13,986 bases of DNA from CAJQND01 sp051010055 (lineage in GTDB: Bacteria; Pseudomonadota; Alphaproteobacteria; Rhizobiales; CAJQND01): NCBI GenBank assembly GCA_051010055.1, contig JBPCVY010000093.1, positions 1 to 13,986 of the forward strand. The letters are read 5' to 3'. Position numbers and translations under genes: made by a program. Shown piece after piece: positions 5,931 to 13,139 of this stretch. Below the pieces are notes generated by a model. That model did no database searches, had not been told where the DNA came from, and was given only the letters and a program-made list of their open reading frames with translations. How positions within the stretch are numbered: the first letter of the stretch is position 1; the number at the start of each line of letters is the position of its first letter.

Positions 5931-6921
5931 TTCGCATTTCACCTATTGAGGCAATATCAAGAAATCGCATGCGCCGGGCTTCGCGCCGGGCCTTGGAAAT
6001 GGAATTGAGAATAATTCCGCTGAACAAGCAAAAAACCGAAATCTGCAACAAGCCCATAACCAGAACCGCAGTGGGGATGCGGGGCACAAGCCCGGTTTGC
6101 AGGTAAGTCACGATAAGCGGAATGCCGAGCGCAACGGCAATAATTGCCAGGGTAAGCCCCATTGCCCCATAAAAGCGCAACGGGTTGAGTGCCCGGTAAA
6201 GCTTCATGATGACCCACAGAATACGTGAACCGTCGCGGTAGGTGCGCAGTTTGCTCTCCGAACCATCAGGCCGTGCGCCATAGGGCAGGGGAACTTCGGC
6301 TGCAGGAATTTGCAGATCAAGGGCGTGAACGGAAAGCTCGGTTTCAATTTCAAACCCTGATGACAGAACCGGGAAAGACTTCGCAAAACGGCGCGAGAAA
6401 ACCCGGTAACCGGAAAAAACATCGGTAAATCCGGAACCGAACAAATGGGCTACAAGCCAGTTGAATGCCTTGTTGCCTGCCTGATGGCCGCGCCGGTAGG
6501 CGTCATCTCCACCGCCATCGCGGGTGCCAACCACCATGTCCAGGTTTTCCGTCACCAATTTATTGATGAGCTTGCTGGCCTGGCTCGGGTCATAGGTGGA
6601 ATCCCCATCTGCCAGCACATAGATATCGGCATCAATGTCGCCCAGCATACGCCGCACAACATTGCCCTTACCCTGATAGTTCTCGCTGCGAACGATGGCG
6701 CCGGCTTCCGTTGCGGCAGCTATCGTTCCGTCGCTGGAATTGTTGTCATAAACGTAGATTCTTGCTTGCGGCAGCGCCTTGCGGAAACCATCAATGACGT
6801 CGGCTATTGTGAGCTCTTCATTGTAACAAGGCAACAAAACGGCAACGGAGCATATTTGCGCCCATGGCTGCAGCGCGGTGACGTTGGCGTCTTCGGCAGT
6901 CGATATTTCAGCATTTGACAT
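5920..6921 (-). CDS. Membrane-anchored family 2 glycosyltransferase, GtrB/DPM1-like
   Basis: A 333-residue GT-A fold glycosyltransferase that probably moves a sugar from a nucleotide donor onto polyprenyl phosphate at the inner membrane. The N-terminal catalytic domain begins with VAVLLPCYNEELTI (27-40), continues with DNNSSDGT (59-66), and has the metal-binding ADGDSTYD (104-111). FSGYRVFSRR (169-178) and the acceptor-side FEIETE (190-195) follow, matching the polyprenyl-phosphate glycosyltransferase pattern. Two transmembrane helices lie at about 253-275 and 284-306, followed by a basic cytoplasmic tail (SKARREARRMRF). GGGAAG lies about 6 nt before the ATG at 6921. The downstream GtrA-like gene overlaps it by 11 bp, the usual pairing of a lipid-linked glycosyltransferase with its flippase. 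No third, acceptor-specific transferase is visible here, so the final glycosylated target is unknown. Confidence 0.92.
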   Translation of the reverse strand: MSNAEISTAEDANVTALQPWAQICSVAVLLPCYNEELTIADVIDGFRKALPQARIYVYDNNSSDGTIAAATEAGAIVRSENYQGKGNVVRRMLGDIDADIYVLADGDSTYDPSQASKLINKLVTENLDMVVGTRDGGGDDAYRRGHQAGNKAFNWLVAHLFGSGFTDVFSGYRVFSRRFAKSFPVLSSGFEIETELSVHALDLQIPAAEVPLPYGARPDGSESKLRTYRDGSRILWVIMKLYRALNPLRFYGAMGLTLAIIAVALGIPLIVTYLQTGLVPRIPTAVLVMGLLQISVFCLFSGIILNSISKARREARRMRFLDIASIGEMRNGR

Positions 6922-7009
6922 GTTTGGCTTCCCAGCGCCTTAAAATTTTGCCGCCACCTTAACCCAAGCCGCTTAAGACAGGTTTAAGAGCCCAACTTGT
7001 AAATCTAAA

Positions 7010-7041
7010 GGCCCGCCAGGGTGGACTACCGCCAGCGGGCC
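7010..7041 (-). terminator. Hairpin downstream of the EF-G-like gene, candidate terminator
   Basis: GGCCCGC (7010-7016) and GCGGGCC (7035-7041) form a perfect 7-bp stem. Inside it, GGTGG (7020-7024) can pair with CCGCC (7029-7033) through one G-U pair around a 4-nt loop. It starts 14 nt after the EF-G-like stop codon. Read leftward it is followed by TTTAG, a weak T-tract, so termination may be inefficient. Confidence 0.55.
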
Positions 7042-7055
7042 CTGCTTAAATCACA

Positions 7056-9122
7056 TTATGCCGCAGCGCTTGCAGCTTCCTGGATAACCAGGTCCGCCTC
7101 GCGCCCGCTCAATTCCGACATATGGTCGAAATCATAGGCAAACGTGCCAACGCCCGCGGTGGCCGAGCGCAACTCGATAATCAAGTCCTGGACCTCGGCT
7201 TCCGGCATATGTGCTTCAACCGTGTCCCAGCCGGGCCAACCTTCGCGCCCGTCATAACCCAGCAATTGGCCACGCCGCTGGGAGACAATCTGGTTGATTC
7301 TTGCCGTTGCATCAGATGGCACATGCACTTTGATATGCACAATCGGCTCAAGGAGCACGGGTGAGGCCTTGGGCATTGCTTCGGCCATGGCGATGCGCCC
7401 GGCGGTCTTAAACGCCTGCTCTGATGAATCAACCGTATGATAAGAGCCATCGGTAAGCGTCACCGCAACATCAACCACGGGAAAACCGAGCGGCCCTTTC
7501 TGCATAAAGTCGCGCACACCGTTCTCCACAGCAGAGAAGTACTGCTTGGGCACAACACCGCCGGTGATTGTGTCGTCAAATGCAAATCCGCCGCCGCGTG
7601 CCAGCGGTTTGACGTCGAGCACAACGTCGCCGAACTGGCCGTGACCCCCGGATTGCTTTTTGTGCCGTCCGCGCTCGCTGACGGGCTTGCGGATGGATTC
7701 GCTGTAGGCGATGCGGCGCGGCTTTGCCTGCGCCTGGATACCGTACTTGCCGGCAAGCCGCTCCAGCGTCACCCGAAGGTGAATTTCCCCGTGCCCCCAC
7801 AAAACCATCTCGTTCGTGTGCTGATTGTGTTCCAGCACCAGGGATGGATCCTCGTCAATGATCTTGTTGAGCGAAGTCGATAATTTCACCTCATCCTTGC
7901 GGTCTGTCGCTTCAACGCACAATCCGTAGACAGGCGATGGAAGCTCCAATGGTGCAAGCGGGGCAACAGCGCCTTTTTCAACGGACAGCGTGTCACCGGT
8001 TGAAGCGTCTTCCAGACGGCCAAGCGCGAGCGTTTCGCCCGCGACCGCGGATGTAACTTTCGTCGGCTCCTGGCCTTGCAATTTGAAAAGGCCAGCCGGG
8101 CGCATATTATCGCCGGCGGGATTGTAAAGCGTGGCGCCGTCGGCAATTTCCCCGGCCATGAGGCGCGCCAGAGAGAGCTTTCCGCCATGGGTGGTGTGGA
8201 AGGTCTTGAAAACCTGCAATGTGCCAGCGCTGTCTGCTGGCACGCCAAGGCGCGCCGCGGTTTGCTCAACACCTGGCGCTTCGTGACGCAACGCCTTGAA
8301 CAGGCGCAAAATTCCGTTGCTGTTTTCAGCCGATCCAAGCAGCACCGGAACAATTTGACCCTCTACCAGTTCGCGCTGCAAATCGTCGAACACCTGATCG
8401 CGCGGCGGTTCTATGTCTTCAAGCAGCGCCTCCATAAGGGCGTCATCATAGTCGGCAAGCTGCTCGAGCATGGAAAAACGCGCCTCTTCCTTCCGGTCAG
8501 AAAGGGCATCAGGCAGCGTTATGATTTCGCTTTCGGCGTGCTCGCGGTAAACGTAAGCGCGCTCCAGCGCTAAATCCACGAACCCGGTGGCAATTTCATT
8601 CTCCCACATAGGGATTTGCCGCAGCACCAATGGCAGTGAGCTGGCAGGTTGCAGCATCTGCAAAACATCGCGCACCCGCCCGCTGGCCTTGTCGATCTTG
8701 TTCAGGAACAAAAACCGCGGGATGTTGAACTCGTCCAATTTCTTCAAAATCAGCTGCAGGGCCGGTACTTTCTTCTCATCCGGTTCGCAAACAACGATTG
8801 CTGCATCGCATACCGCCAGCGCAGCAATTTGGTCTTGTGCAAACTCAATGGAGCCGGGGCAGTCTATGAACGTGTACTCATCGCCTATGAATTCCGTGTG
8901 GGCCACGTTAAGCTCAACGCTCATGCCGTGCGCCCTGGCCTCAGCCGAACCGTCGCCGACTGTGTTGCCCTCGCCAACCTTTCCCTGCCGTCCCATGGCG
9001 CCACTGCGAAACAGCAGTGCTTCAAGCAGTGATGTTTTGCCGCTGAGATAAGGGCCAACAATTGCTATGCATTTCGGGCCGCCGCGGCCCGTTGCCTGTC
9101 CACTTTGTGGGGTGTCTCCCAT
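7056..9122 (-). CDS. Elongation factor G-like GTPase with altered G3 motif
   Basis: A 688-residue translational GTPase of the EF-G family, probably acting on the ribosome but unlikely to be the main EF-G. The GTP-binding domain has G1 GPYLSGKTS (23-31) and G4 NKID (141-144). G3 is DCPGS (87-91) where EF-G has DTPGH, so the histidine that positions water for GTP hydrolysis is replaced by Ser91. The switch I equivalent reads HGMSV rather than RGITI. Later regions are EF-G-like: a beta-barrel domain II, a domain IV containing SGGHGQFGDV and the GFPVVDVAVTLTDGSYHTVDS strand, and a domain V ending LRSATAGVGTFAYDFDHMSEL. I chose the ATG at 9122 because GGAGGG (9130-9135) lies 7 nt upstream; a GTG at 9149 lacks such a site. 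No str-operon genes are nearby. The role (ribosome recycling, stress translation, or other) cannot be read from sequence. Confidence 0.92.
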   Translation of the reverse strand: MGDTPQSGQATGRGGPKCIAIVGPYLSGKTSLLEALLFRSGAMGRQGKVGEGNTVGDGSAEARAHGMSVELNVAHTEFIGDEYTFIDCPGSIEFAQDQIAALAVCDAAIVVCEPDEKKVPALQLILKKLDEFNIPRFLFLNKIDKASGRVRDVLQMLQPASSLPLVLRQIPMWENEIATGFVDLALERAYVYREHAESEIITLPDALSDRKEEARFSMLEQLADYDDALMEALLEDIEPPRDQVFDDLQRELVEGQIVPVLLGSAENSNGILRLFKALRHEAPGVEQTAARLGVPADSAGTLQVFKTFHTTHGGKLSLARLMAGEIADGATLYNPAGDNMRPAGLFKLQGQEPTKVTSAVAGETLALGRLEDASTGDTLSVEKGAVAPLAPLELPSPVYGLCVEATDRKDEVKLSTSLNKIIDEDPSLVLEHNQHTNEMVLWGHGEIHLRVTLERLAGKYGIQAQAKPRRIAYSESIRKPVSERGRHKKQSGGHGQFGDVVLDVKPLARGGGFAFDDTITGGVVPKQYFSAVENGVRDFMQKGPLGFPVVDVAVTLTDGSYHTVDSSEQAFKTAGRIAMAEAMPKASPVLLEPIVHIKVHVPSDATARINQIVSQRRGQLLGYDGREGWPGWDTVEAHMPEAEVQDLIIELRSATAGVGTFAYDFDHMSELSGREADLVIQEAASAAA

Positions 9123-9471
9123 AATCAATCCCTCCGCTATCGCCTCCACATTGCCCTGGCTGCCTGGCGGCGCCAGCTCTCCCTTCTTTCGGACGGGGAG
9201 TTCCAGATGACATGCTTGCGCCGATTTGAATGTGATGCAAGGGGTAGAGTGAAAAAACCGCTGGCAAGGAATTCAGCGCGCGAAATGAAACATAGTTAAA
9301 ATATTCCAGCTTGAACTTAACGATTTTTACACGGTTTACCTGTCATTTTCTTATGTAGCGGCGGGGAACGATAAGCTGAATACGAAATTCATCTAGATCA
9401 GTTTGAGGCTCTTCCGCCGGAATCGAATTAATCGTTTCGGGAAATTCCCGTATTTTGTGAGGACCATAGGT
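9123..9471. other. Intergenic region between the EF-G-like and outer-membrane-protein genes
   Basis: This 349-bp stretch between divergent genes holds no convincing protein-coding frame. It contains the Shine-Dalgarno site of the EF-G-like gene at its left end, the GAGGA site of the outer-membrane protein at 9459-9463, and an inverted repeat at 9438-9450. The centre (about 9290-9360) is AT-rich and probably carries the promoter of the outer-membrane-protein gene, but I could not pick a clear -35/-10 pair. Confidence 0.5.
9438..9450. repeat. Short inverted repeat just upstream of the outer-membrane-protein gene
   Basis: CGGGAA (9438-9443) and TTCCCG (9445-9450) are perfect 6-bp arms separated by one base. 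It lies in the presumed 5' untranslated region, 8 nt before the Shine-Dalgarno sequence, so it could be an operator or could fold with a slightly larger loop near the ribosome-binding site. No known regulator is assigned. Confidence 0.4.
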
Positions 9472-10278
9472 ATGGCACGGGCAACGAAAAGGGGTTTGGC
9501 AGGCATTTTGATGGGCGCGGGCCTGTTAGCAATGGCGGGAACTGCAGGAGCTGCAGATTTGGACTTTGCGCCGCCTCCAGCGGAAATAGGCTATGACTGG
9601 TCCGGTTTTTATATTGGCGCCGGCGTTGGCTATATCGACAGCAAAATGAAGAACCGGAGCGAGTTGGAGATTTACGACACCGAGCTCGAAAGTTCGACGT
9701 TCCAGACCGACCACCTCGCCTTCAATCCGAACGGCGCGTTGTACGGTGGCTATGCCGGCTATAACTGGCACATGGCGAGCACCGGATTTGTTTTGGGCGT
9801 GGATGCGGATATTTATGGCACTAGCGCCAGCCGGGGTGGAACGGTCGGGTTATATTCTTACCCGTATGATGGTGGGACTATGGCTGGTGATGTGCGGGCC
9901 AAGCAAAAAATTGATTCCACCTGGGCCGTGCGCGGGCGCGCCGGCTGGGCCATTGAAAGCTTCATGGCTTATGTGGCCGGCGGCTATGCCGGGGCATCGG
10001 TCAAGACAACAATGTCGGACACCAATTCTGATGGCTTCGGAAAGGTCAGCAATTCAACAACGTATAGTGGCTGGACAATGGGCGGCGGCGTCGATTTTCT
10101 GGTCACACCATACTGGGTAATCGGTATCGACTATCAGTACAAAGACCTTGGCAGGAAGAACACCCACTTCGCAGCCGTTTTGCCGAAGGATGATGTGTTC
10201 GACTACGAAGTGGATTTGAATGTCCGCACAAGGTTGACCACGAACCAGTTTACACTGCGCGGCTCCTATAAATTCTGA
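9472..10278 (+). CDS. Outer-membrane beta-barrel protein, Omp25/31-like
   Basis: A 268-residue outer-membrane protein of the alphaproteobacterial Omp25/Omp31/RopB-like group. The signal peptide is clear: basic MARATKR, hydrophobic core GILMGAGLLAMAG, and probable cleavage after TAGA (about residue 27). The mature start, ADLDFAPPPAEIGYDWSGFY, has the proline-rich segment and the WSGFYIGAGVGY strand typical of this family. Alternating hydrophobic/polar strands continue throughout, including the family-like WAVRGRAGWAI and a C-terminal strand ending in LRGSYKF with terminal Phe, the recognition signal for barrel assembly. The ATG at 9472 has GAGGA (9459-9463) 8 nt upstream; the frame is open further upstream, but that part looks non-coding. 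A strong terminator follows, so it is probably transcribed alone. It likely serves envelope stability or passive interaction with the surroundings; a specific channel activity cannot be claimed. Confidence 0.9.
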   Translation: MARATKRGLAGILMGAGLLAMAGTAGAADLDFAPPPAEIGYDWSGFYIGAGVGYIDSKMKNRSELEIYDTELESSTFQTDHLAFNPNGALYGGYAGYNWHMASTGFVLGVDADIYGTSASRGGTVGLYSYPYDGGTMAGDVRAKQKIDSTWAVRGRAGWAIESFMAYVAGGYAGASVKTTMSDTNSDGFGKVSNSTTYSGWTMGGGVDFLVTPYWVIGIDYQYKDLGRKNTHFAAVLPKDDVFDYEVDLNVRTRLTTNQFTLRGSYKF

Positions 10279-10301
10279 ACCGCGCCACCAAGCAAATAGC
10301 T

Positions 10302-10335
10302 AAAAAACCGGCTCTGAATTTGAGCCGGTTTTTTT
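10302..10335. terminator. Strong bidirectional intrinsic terminator
   Basis: A perfect 13-bp stem is formed by A6 plus CCGGCTC (10302-10314) and GAGCCGG plus T6 (10322-10334), with a 7-nt loop. On the + strand it ends in seven Ts (10329-10335) and closes the outer-membrane-protein gene, whose stop is 24 nt upstream. The A-run on the left gives a U-tract on the - strand as well, so it can also terminate the convergent aminotransferase gene, whose stop lies 6 bp away. Confidence 0.95.
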
Positions 10336-10340
10336 GTTGC

Positions 10341-11543
10341 TTATTTCAGCGAACCGCAGAACCGTTGAATTCGATGGCAGGCTTCCTCAAGCGCTTCGGT
10401 TGAGGTGGCATAGGAAATTCTGAAGTGAGGCGACAGGCCGAACGCTGCCCCGTGCACAGCGGCAACGCCTTCTTCCTCAAGCAGGGCGGTGACAAAGTCC
10501 TCATCATTTTCGATTTTTTTTCCGCCGGCTGAAGTTTTCCCGATGGCGCCTGCACATGAAGGATAAACGTAAAAGGCGCCCTCTGGCGTCAGGCACTCAA
10601 GGCCGTTCGCCTGATTGAGCATTGATACAACCAAATCGCGGCGCTCTTTGAACACCTCTGCGCGCTCATCAATGAATTTCTGCGGCCCGTTAAGCGCTTC
10701 AACGGATGCCCACTGGCTGACGGAAGACGGGTTCGATGTGGATTGCGACTGGAGTTTTGCCATTGCCTTGATAAGAGGTTGCGGGCCGCCTGCAAAACCA
10801 ATGCGCCAGCCGGTCATGGCATAGGCTTTTGATACGCCGTTCATAGTAAGCGTGCGGTCGTAAAGGCCAGGCTCAACTTGCACCGGTGTGGCAAACTCAA
10901 AATCGTCATAGACGAGATGCTCATACATATCGTCGGTGAGAATCCAAACGTGCGGATGTCGCATCATGACGTCGGTCAGCGCCCTGAGTTCATCATGGCT
11001 GTATGCAGCGCCAGACGGGTTGGATGGTGAGTTGAAAATCAGCCACTTGGTCTTATCGGTAATGGCTGCTTCAAGGGCCTCTGGTTGCAGCTTGAAGCCG
11101 GTATCCTGTGTTGCCTCAACAAAAACCGGCTTGCCGCCCGCCAAAAGCACCATGTCTGGGTAGCTCACCCAGTAAGGGGTTGGAATGAGCACCTCATCAC
11201 CGGGGTTAAGGGTTGCCATTAGCGCGTTGAACAGAACCTGTTTGCCGCCAGTGCCCACCGTGATTTGGCTTGGCTCATAGTCGAGCCCGTTCTCGCGCTT
11301 GAATTTTTCGCAAATTGCCTTTTTCAGCTGCGGAATGCCGTCTACGGCTGTGTATTTGGTTTCGCCACGGTTGATCGCGTCAATTGCGGCAGCTTTCACA
11401 TTATCGGGTGTGTCGAAATCCGGCTCCCCGGCGCCAAGGCCGATAACGTCCTTTCCTGCGGCTTTCAGTTCAGCGGCAAGCGTTGATACGGCAATCGTTG
11501 GTGATGGCTTGATGCGATCGAGGGAATCAGAGAGGAAGCCCAT
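10341..11543 (-). CDS. aatA: Aspartate aminotransferase, class I/II PLP enzyme
   Basis: A 400-residue pyridoxal-phosphate enzyme that transfers the amino group between aspartate and 2-oxoglutarate in the cytoplasm; relatives of this subclass may also use prephenate or aromatic amino acids. Visible landmarks: LGAGEPDFDTP (36-46) near the substrate entrance, GTGGKQVLFNAL (97-108) at the cofactor phosphate, NSPSNPSG (171-178) with the conserved Asn175, DDMYEHL (204-210) with the pyridine- and phenol-contacting Asp and Tyr, and VSKAYAMTGWRIGF (237-250) with Lys239 forming the internal aldimine. HFRISYAT (373-380) contains Arg375, which binds the substrate alpha-carboxylate. Length and motifs are those of the Thermus/Rhizobium-type (Ib) aspartate aminotransferases. 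AAAGGA about 9 nt upstream supports the ATG at 11543. The gene ends at the shared terminator and is divergent from the monooxygenase gene. Confidence 0.93.
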   Translation of the reverse strand: MGFLSDSLDRIKPSPTIAVSTLAAELKAAGKDVIGLGAGEPDFDTPDNVKAAAIDAINRGETKYTAVDGIPQLKKAICEKFKRENGLDYEPSQITVGTGGKQVLFNALMATLNPGDEVLIPTPYWVSYPDMVLLAGGKPVFVEATQDTGFKLQPEALEAAITDKTKWLIFNSPSNPSGAAYSHDELRALTDVMMRHPHVWILTDDMYEHLVYDDFEFATPVQVEPGLYDRTLTMNGVSKAYAMTGWRIGFAGGPQPLIKAMAKLQSQSTSNPSSVSQWASVEALNGPQKFIDERAEVFKERRDLVVSMLNQANGLECLTPEGAFYVYPSCAGAIGKTSAGGKKIENDEDFVTALLEEEGVAAVHGAAFGLSPHFRISYATSTEALEEACHRIQRFCGSLK

Positions 11544-11673
11544 TGGTTCGGTCCTTTGTCGTAAGTTTGAGCCGCCGGCAAACTAGTCTGGCGCGCGCCT
11601 CAGGGCAAGCTATTGCAGCGGTCTGCCACCGAAAAATCTTGTCCGCACCCCAATCACACGATAGCAATTGCAC

Positions 11674-12831
11674 ATGGATGAAGAGTTTTTAATTGCAGGT
11701 GGCGGAATAGCCGGCCTGTCGGCGGCACTGGCAATTGCGGCAACCGGGCGCAAGGCGCGGGTTTTCGAGCAGGCGAAAAAATTTCAGGAATTTGGCGCCG
11801 GGTTGCAAATGGGTCCCAATGCCGGCCATGCGCTGGAGCAACTGGGTATTGCTGCCAAGGTGGATGAATTTGCTGGATTTCCTGAGGAAGTGTGCATTCT
11901 TGACGGCATTTCAGGGAAAGTTCTGAACAGCGTAACGCTGGGCGAGGAGTTTATCGTCCGTTACGGCGCGCCTTACCGCGTTATTCACCGGGGCGATTTA
12001 TTGCGGGTTCTGGTGAATGCTTGCACCAACCGCAAGGCAGTTGAATTGAACCGGGGCGCCAAGGTAACTGGCATTGAACACGATGGTGACGGCGCCACTT
12101 TGGTGCTTGGCCGGAAAAGGGTAACGGGTGCTGGCATTATTGGCGCCGATGGTGTGCGCTCCACGGTGCGCGCCATGACTTTGAAGGATGGGCCGCCCGA
12201 ACTGGCCGGCCACGTCATAGGCCGGGCAATTGTTCCCGCCGATATTATGCCATTCCCAGAACCTGCCGTATGCCTTTGGCTGTTGCCTCGCGGACATGTT
12301 GTTCACTATCCCATCCGCGGTGGTGATGATTTCAATCTGGTTGCAGCGTTTACAAGCGAATGGGATGAGCAGGACTGGAACGCACGAACAGAGAAAGCGG
12401 AAATCGAAGTCCATTTTGAGCATAGTACCGGCCTTGTGCGGCAAATCCTGGCAGCGGCCCCTGAATGGCGCAAATGGGTGGCAGCTGACCGCGCCCCCCG
12501 AGGCCGCTGGGGGGATGGGCCGGTAACTCTGCTGGGCGATGCCGCCCACGCTGTTTTACCGTACTTTGCGCAAGGGGCTGCTATGGCTCTTGAAGATGCT
12601 TGTGTGCTGGCGCGCATGCTGGAAAACGAATCGGACGTCGCCAAGGCCATGCGCGCTTATGAGGATGAGCGCAGCCCGCGGGTAGGCCGCCTCAACGAGA
12701 TGAGCCGCAAACTCGGCAGCGCTTACCATGCTGGCGGCCCCGTGCGGCTTGTAAGAAATGCGATTCTACGCGCTATGAGTGAAAACGCCTCCCGCAACCG
12801 ATTAGACTGGGTTTATCGGTGGAAAACGTAG
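11674..12831 (+). CDS. FAD-dependent monooxygenase, aromatic-ring hydroxylase type
   Basis: A 385-residue single-component flavoprotein monooxygenase resembling salicylate and 3-hydroxybenzoate 6-hydroxylases; such enzymes use NAD(P)H and oxygen to hydroxylate a phenolic ring. The N-terminal dinucleotide fold has IAGGGIAGLSAAL (7-19) and, at its second strand end, VFEQ with Glu32 for the FAD ribose. The group's GAGLQMGPNA segment follows. The GADGVRS motif (157-163) is the FAD/NAD(P)H 'DG' site, and LLGDAAHAVLPYFAQGAAMALEDA contains the 'GD' motif (288-289) contacting the flavin. I chose the ATG at 11674; a TTG two codons upstream is possible, and neither has a clear Shine-Dalgarno sequence. 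The product stops soon after the NRLDW segment, normal for this group. Substrate is unknown: UbiH-like quinone-biosynthesis hydroxylation is an alternative, but the GAGLQ/GPNA pattern favours the salicylate-hydroxylase branch. Confidence 0.88.
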   Translation: MDEEFLIAGGGIAGLSAALAIAATGRKARVFEQAKKFQEFGAGLQMGPNAGHALEQLGIAAKVDEFAGFPEEVCILDGISGKVLNSVTLGEEFIVRYGAPYRVIHRGDLLRVLVNACTNRKAVELNRGAKVTGIEHDGDGATLVLGRKRVTGAGIIGADGVRSTVRAMTLKDGPPELAGHVIGRAIVPADIMPFPEPAVCLWLLPRGHVVHYPIRGGDDFNLVAAFTSEWDEQDWNARTEKAEIEVHFEHSTGLVRQILAAAPEWRKWVAADRAPRGRWGDGPVTLLGDAAHAVLPYFAQGAAMALEDACVLARMLENESDVAKAMRAYEDERSPRVGRLNEMSRKLGSAYHAGGPVRLVRNAILRAMSENASRNRLDWVYRWKT

Positions 12832-12848
12832 ATAAAATCCTGTTTTTG

Positions 12849-12878
12849 TTGACAAATCAGCATGTGAGATGCGATAAT
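12849..12878 (+). promoter_or_regulatory. Sigma70-type promoter for the surface-protein gene
   Basis: A perfect -35 TTGACA (12849-12854) and a -10 GATAAT (12873-12878, one mismatch to TATAAT) are separated by 18 bp. Transcription should start near 12885, which coincides with the first base of the left arm of a 10-bp inverted repeat. It begins 17 bp after the monooxygenase stop codon and is the clearest promoter in the window. Confidence 0.75.
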
Positions 12879-12884
12879 TTTAAC

Positions 12885-12966
12885 TTACGGGAAAGATTGA
12901 ATTTTTCGGGCTATTGTTTTCTTCTTCTCATGACATGAAGCCACTCTTGGTTTTCGTTTCCCGTAA
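12885..12966 (+). repeat. 10-bp inverted repeat at the predicted 5' end of the leader RNA
   Basis: TTACGGGAAA (12885-12894) and TTTCCCGTAA (12957-12966) are perfect complements separated by 62 nt. Because the predicted transcription start is at about 12885, the arms would close the first large stem-loop of the leader RNA. Inside the loop, CTTC/GAAG flank a small possible hairpin around 12930-12950. The two arms could instead be spaced protein-binding sites. Confidence 0.5.
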
Positions 12967-13139
12967 TATGCCACCAATCAATACACACCTTTTGATTGTA
13001 TGGTGTGAGGGTTGAATTTGAGAAATCAGACTGGCGTCGTCCAGTGCAGGATTGAAACGAAGGTCTATTTTGGAACCTTCAGTTCCTGTCGGGAGCCAGC
13101 CTGAAGCTGAATTTTTGAGTGCATTCGGGGGTATGGTTC

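Larger units (their letters stand above)
12832..13139 (+). other. Long leader region upstream of the surface-protein gene
   Basis: These 308 bp hold no convincing gene. They hold a near-consensus promoter (12849-12878) and then about 255 nt of presumed 5' untranslated region. Complementary segments in it include TTACGGGAAA/TTTCCCGTAA (12885-12894 with 12957-12966), AATCAA/TTGATT (12976-12981 with 12992-12997), CACACC/GGTGTG (12984-12989 with 13002-13007), ACTGG/CCAGT (13030-13034 with 13041-13045), GGAAC/GTTCC (13072-13076 with 13082-13086) and CTTCAG/CTGAAG (13077-13082 with 13101-13106). The second and third pairs exclude one another, as do the last two. It could be a regulatory leader; no known riboswitch class is recognised. 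Confidence 0.45.

Noticed and set aside
6972..6988. CTTAA/TTAAG inverted repeat upstream of the glycosyltransferase
   Set aside because: Five-bp AT-rich arms with a 7-nt spacer are too weak, and CTTAAG is itself palindromic; no further support.
7437..9051. Several + strand frames of 120-165 codons opposite the EF-G-like gene
   Set aside because: They are antisense to a complete, motif-rich coding sequence and show no recognisable domains or ribosome-binding sites.
11590..11599. GGCGCGCGCC palindrome between the aminotransferase and monooxygenase genes
   Set aside because: A simple alternating GC palindrome is common in GC-rich DNA, with no neighbouring promoter or second copy.
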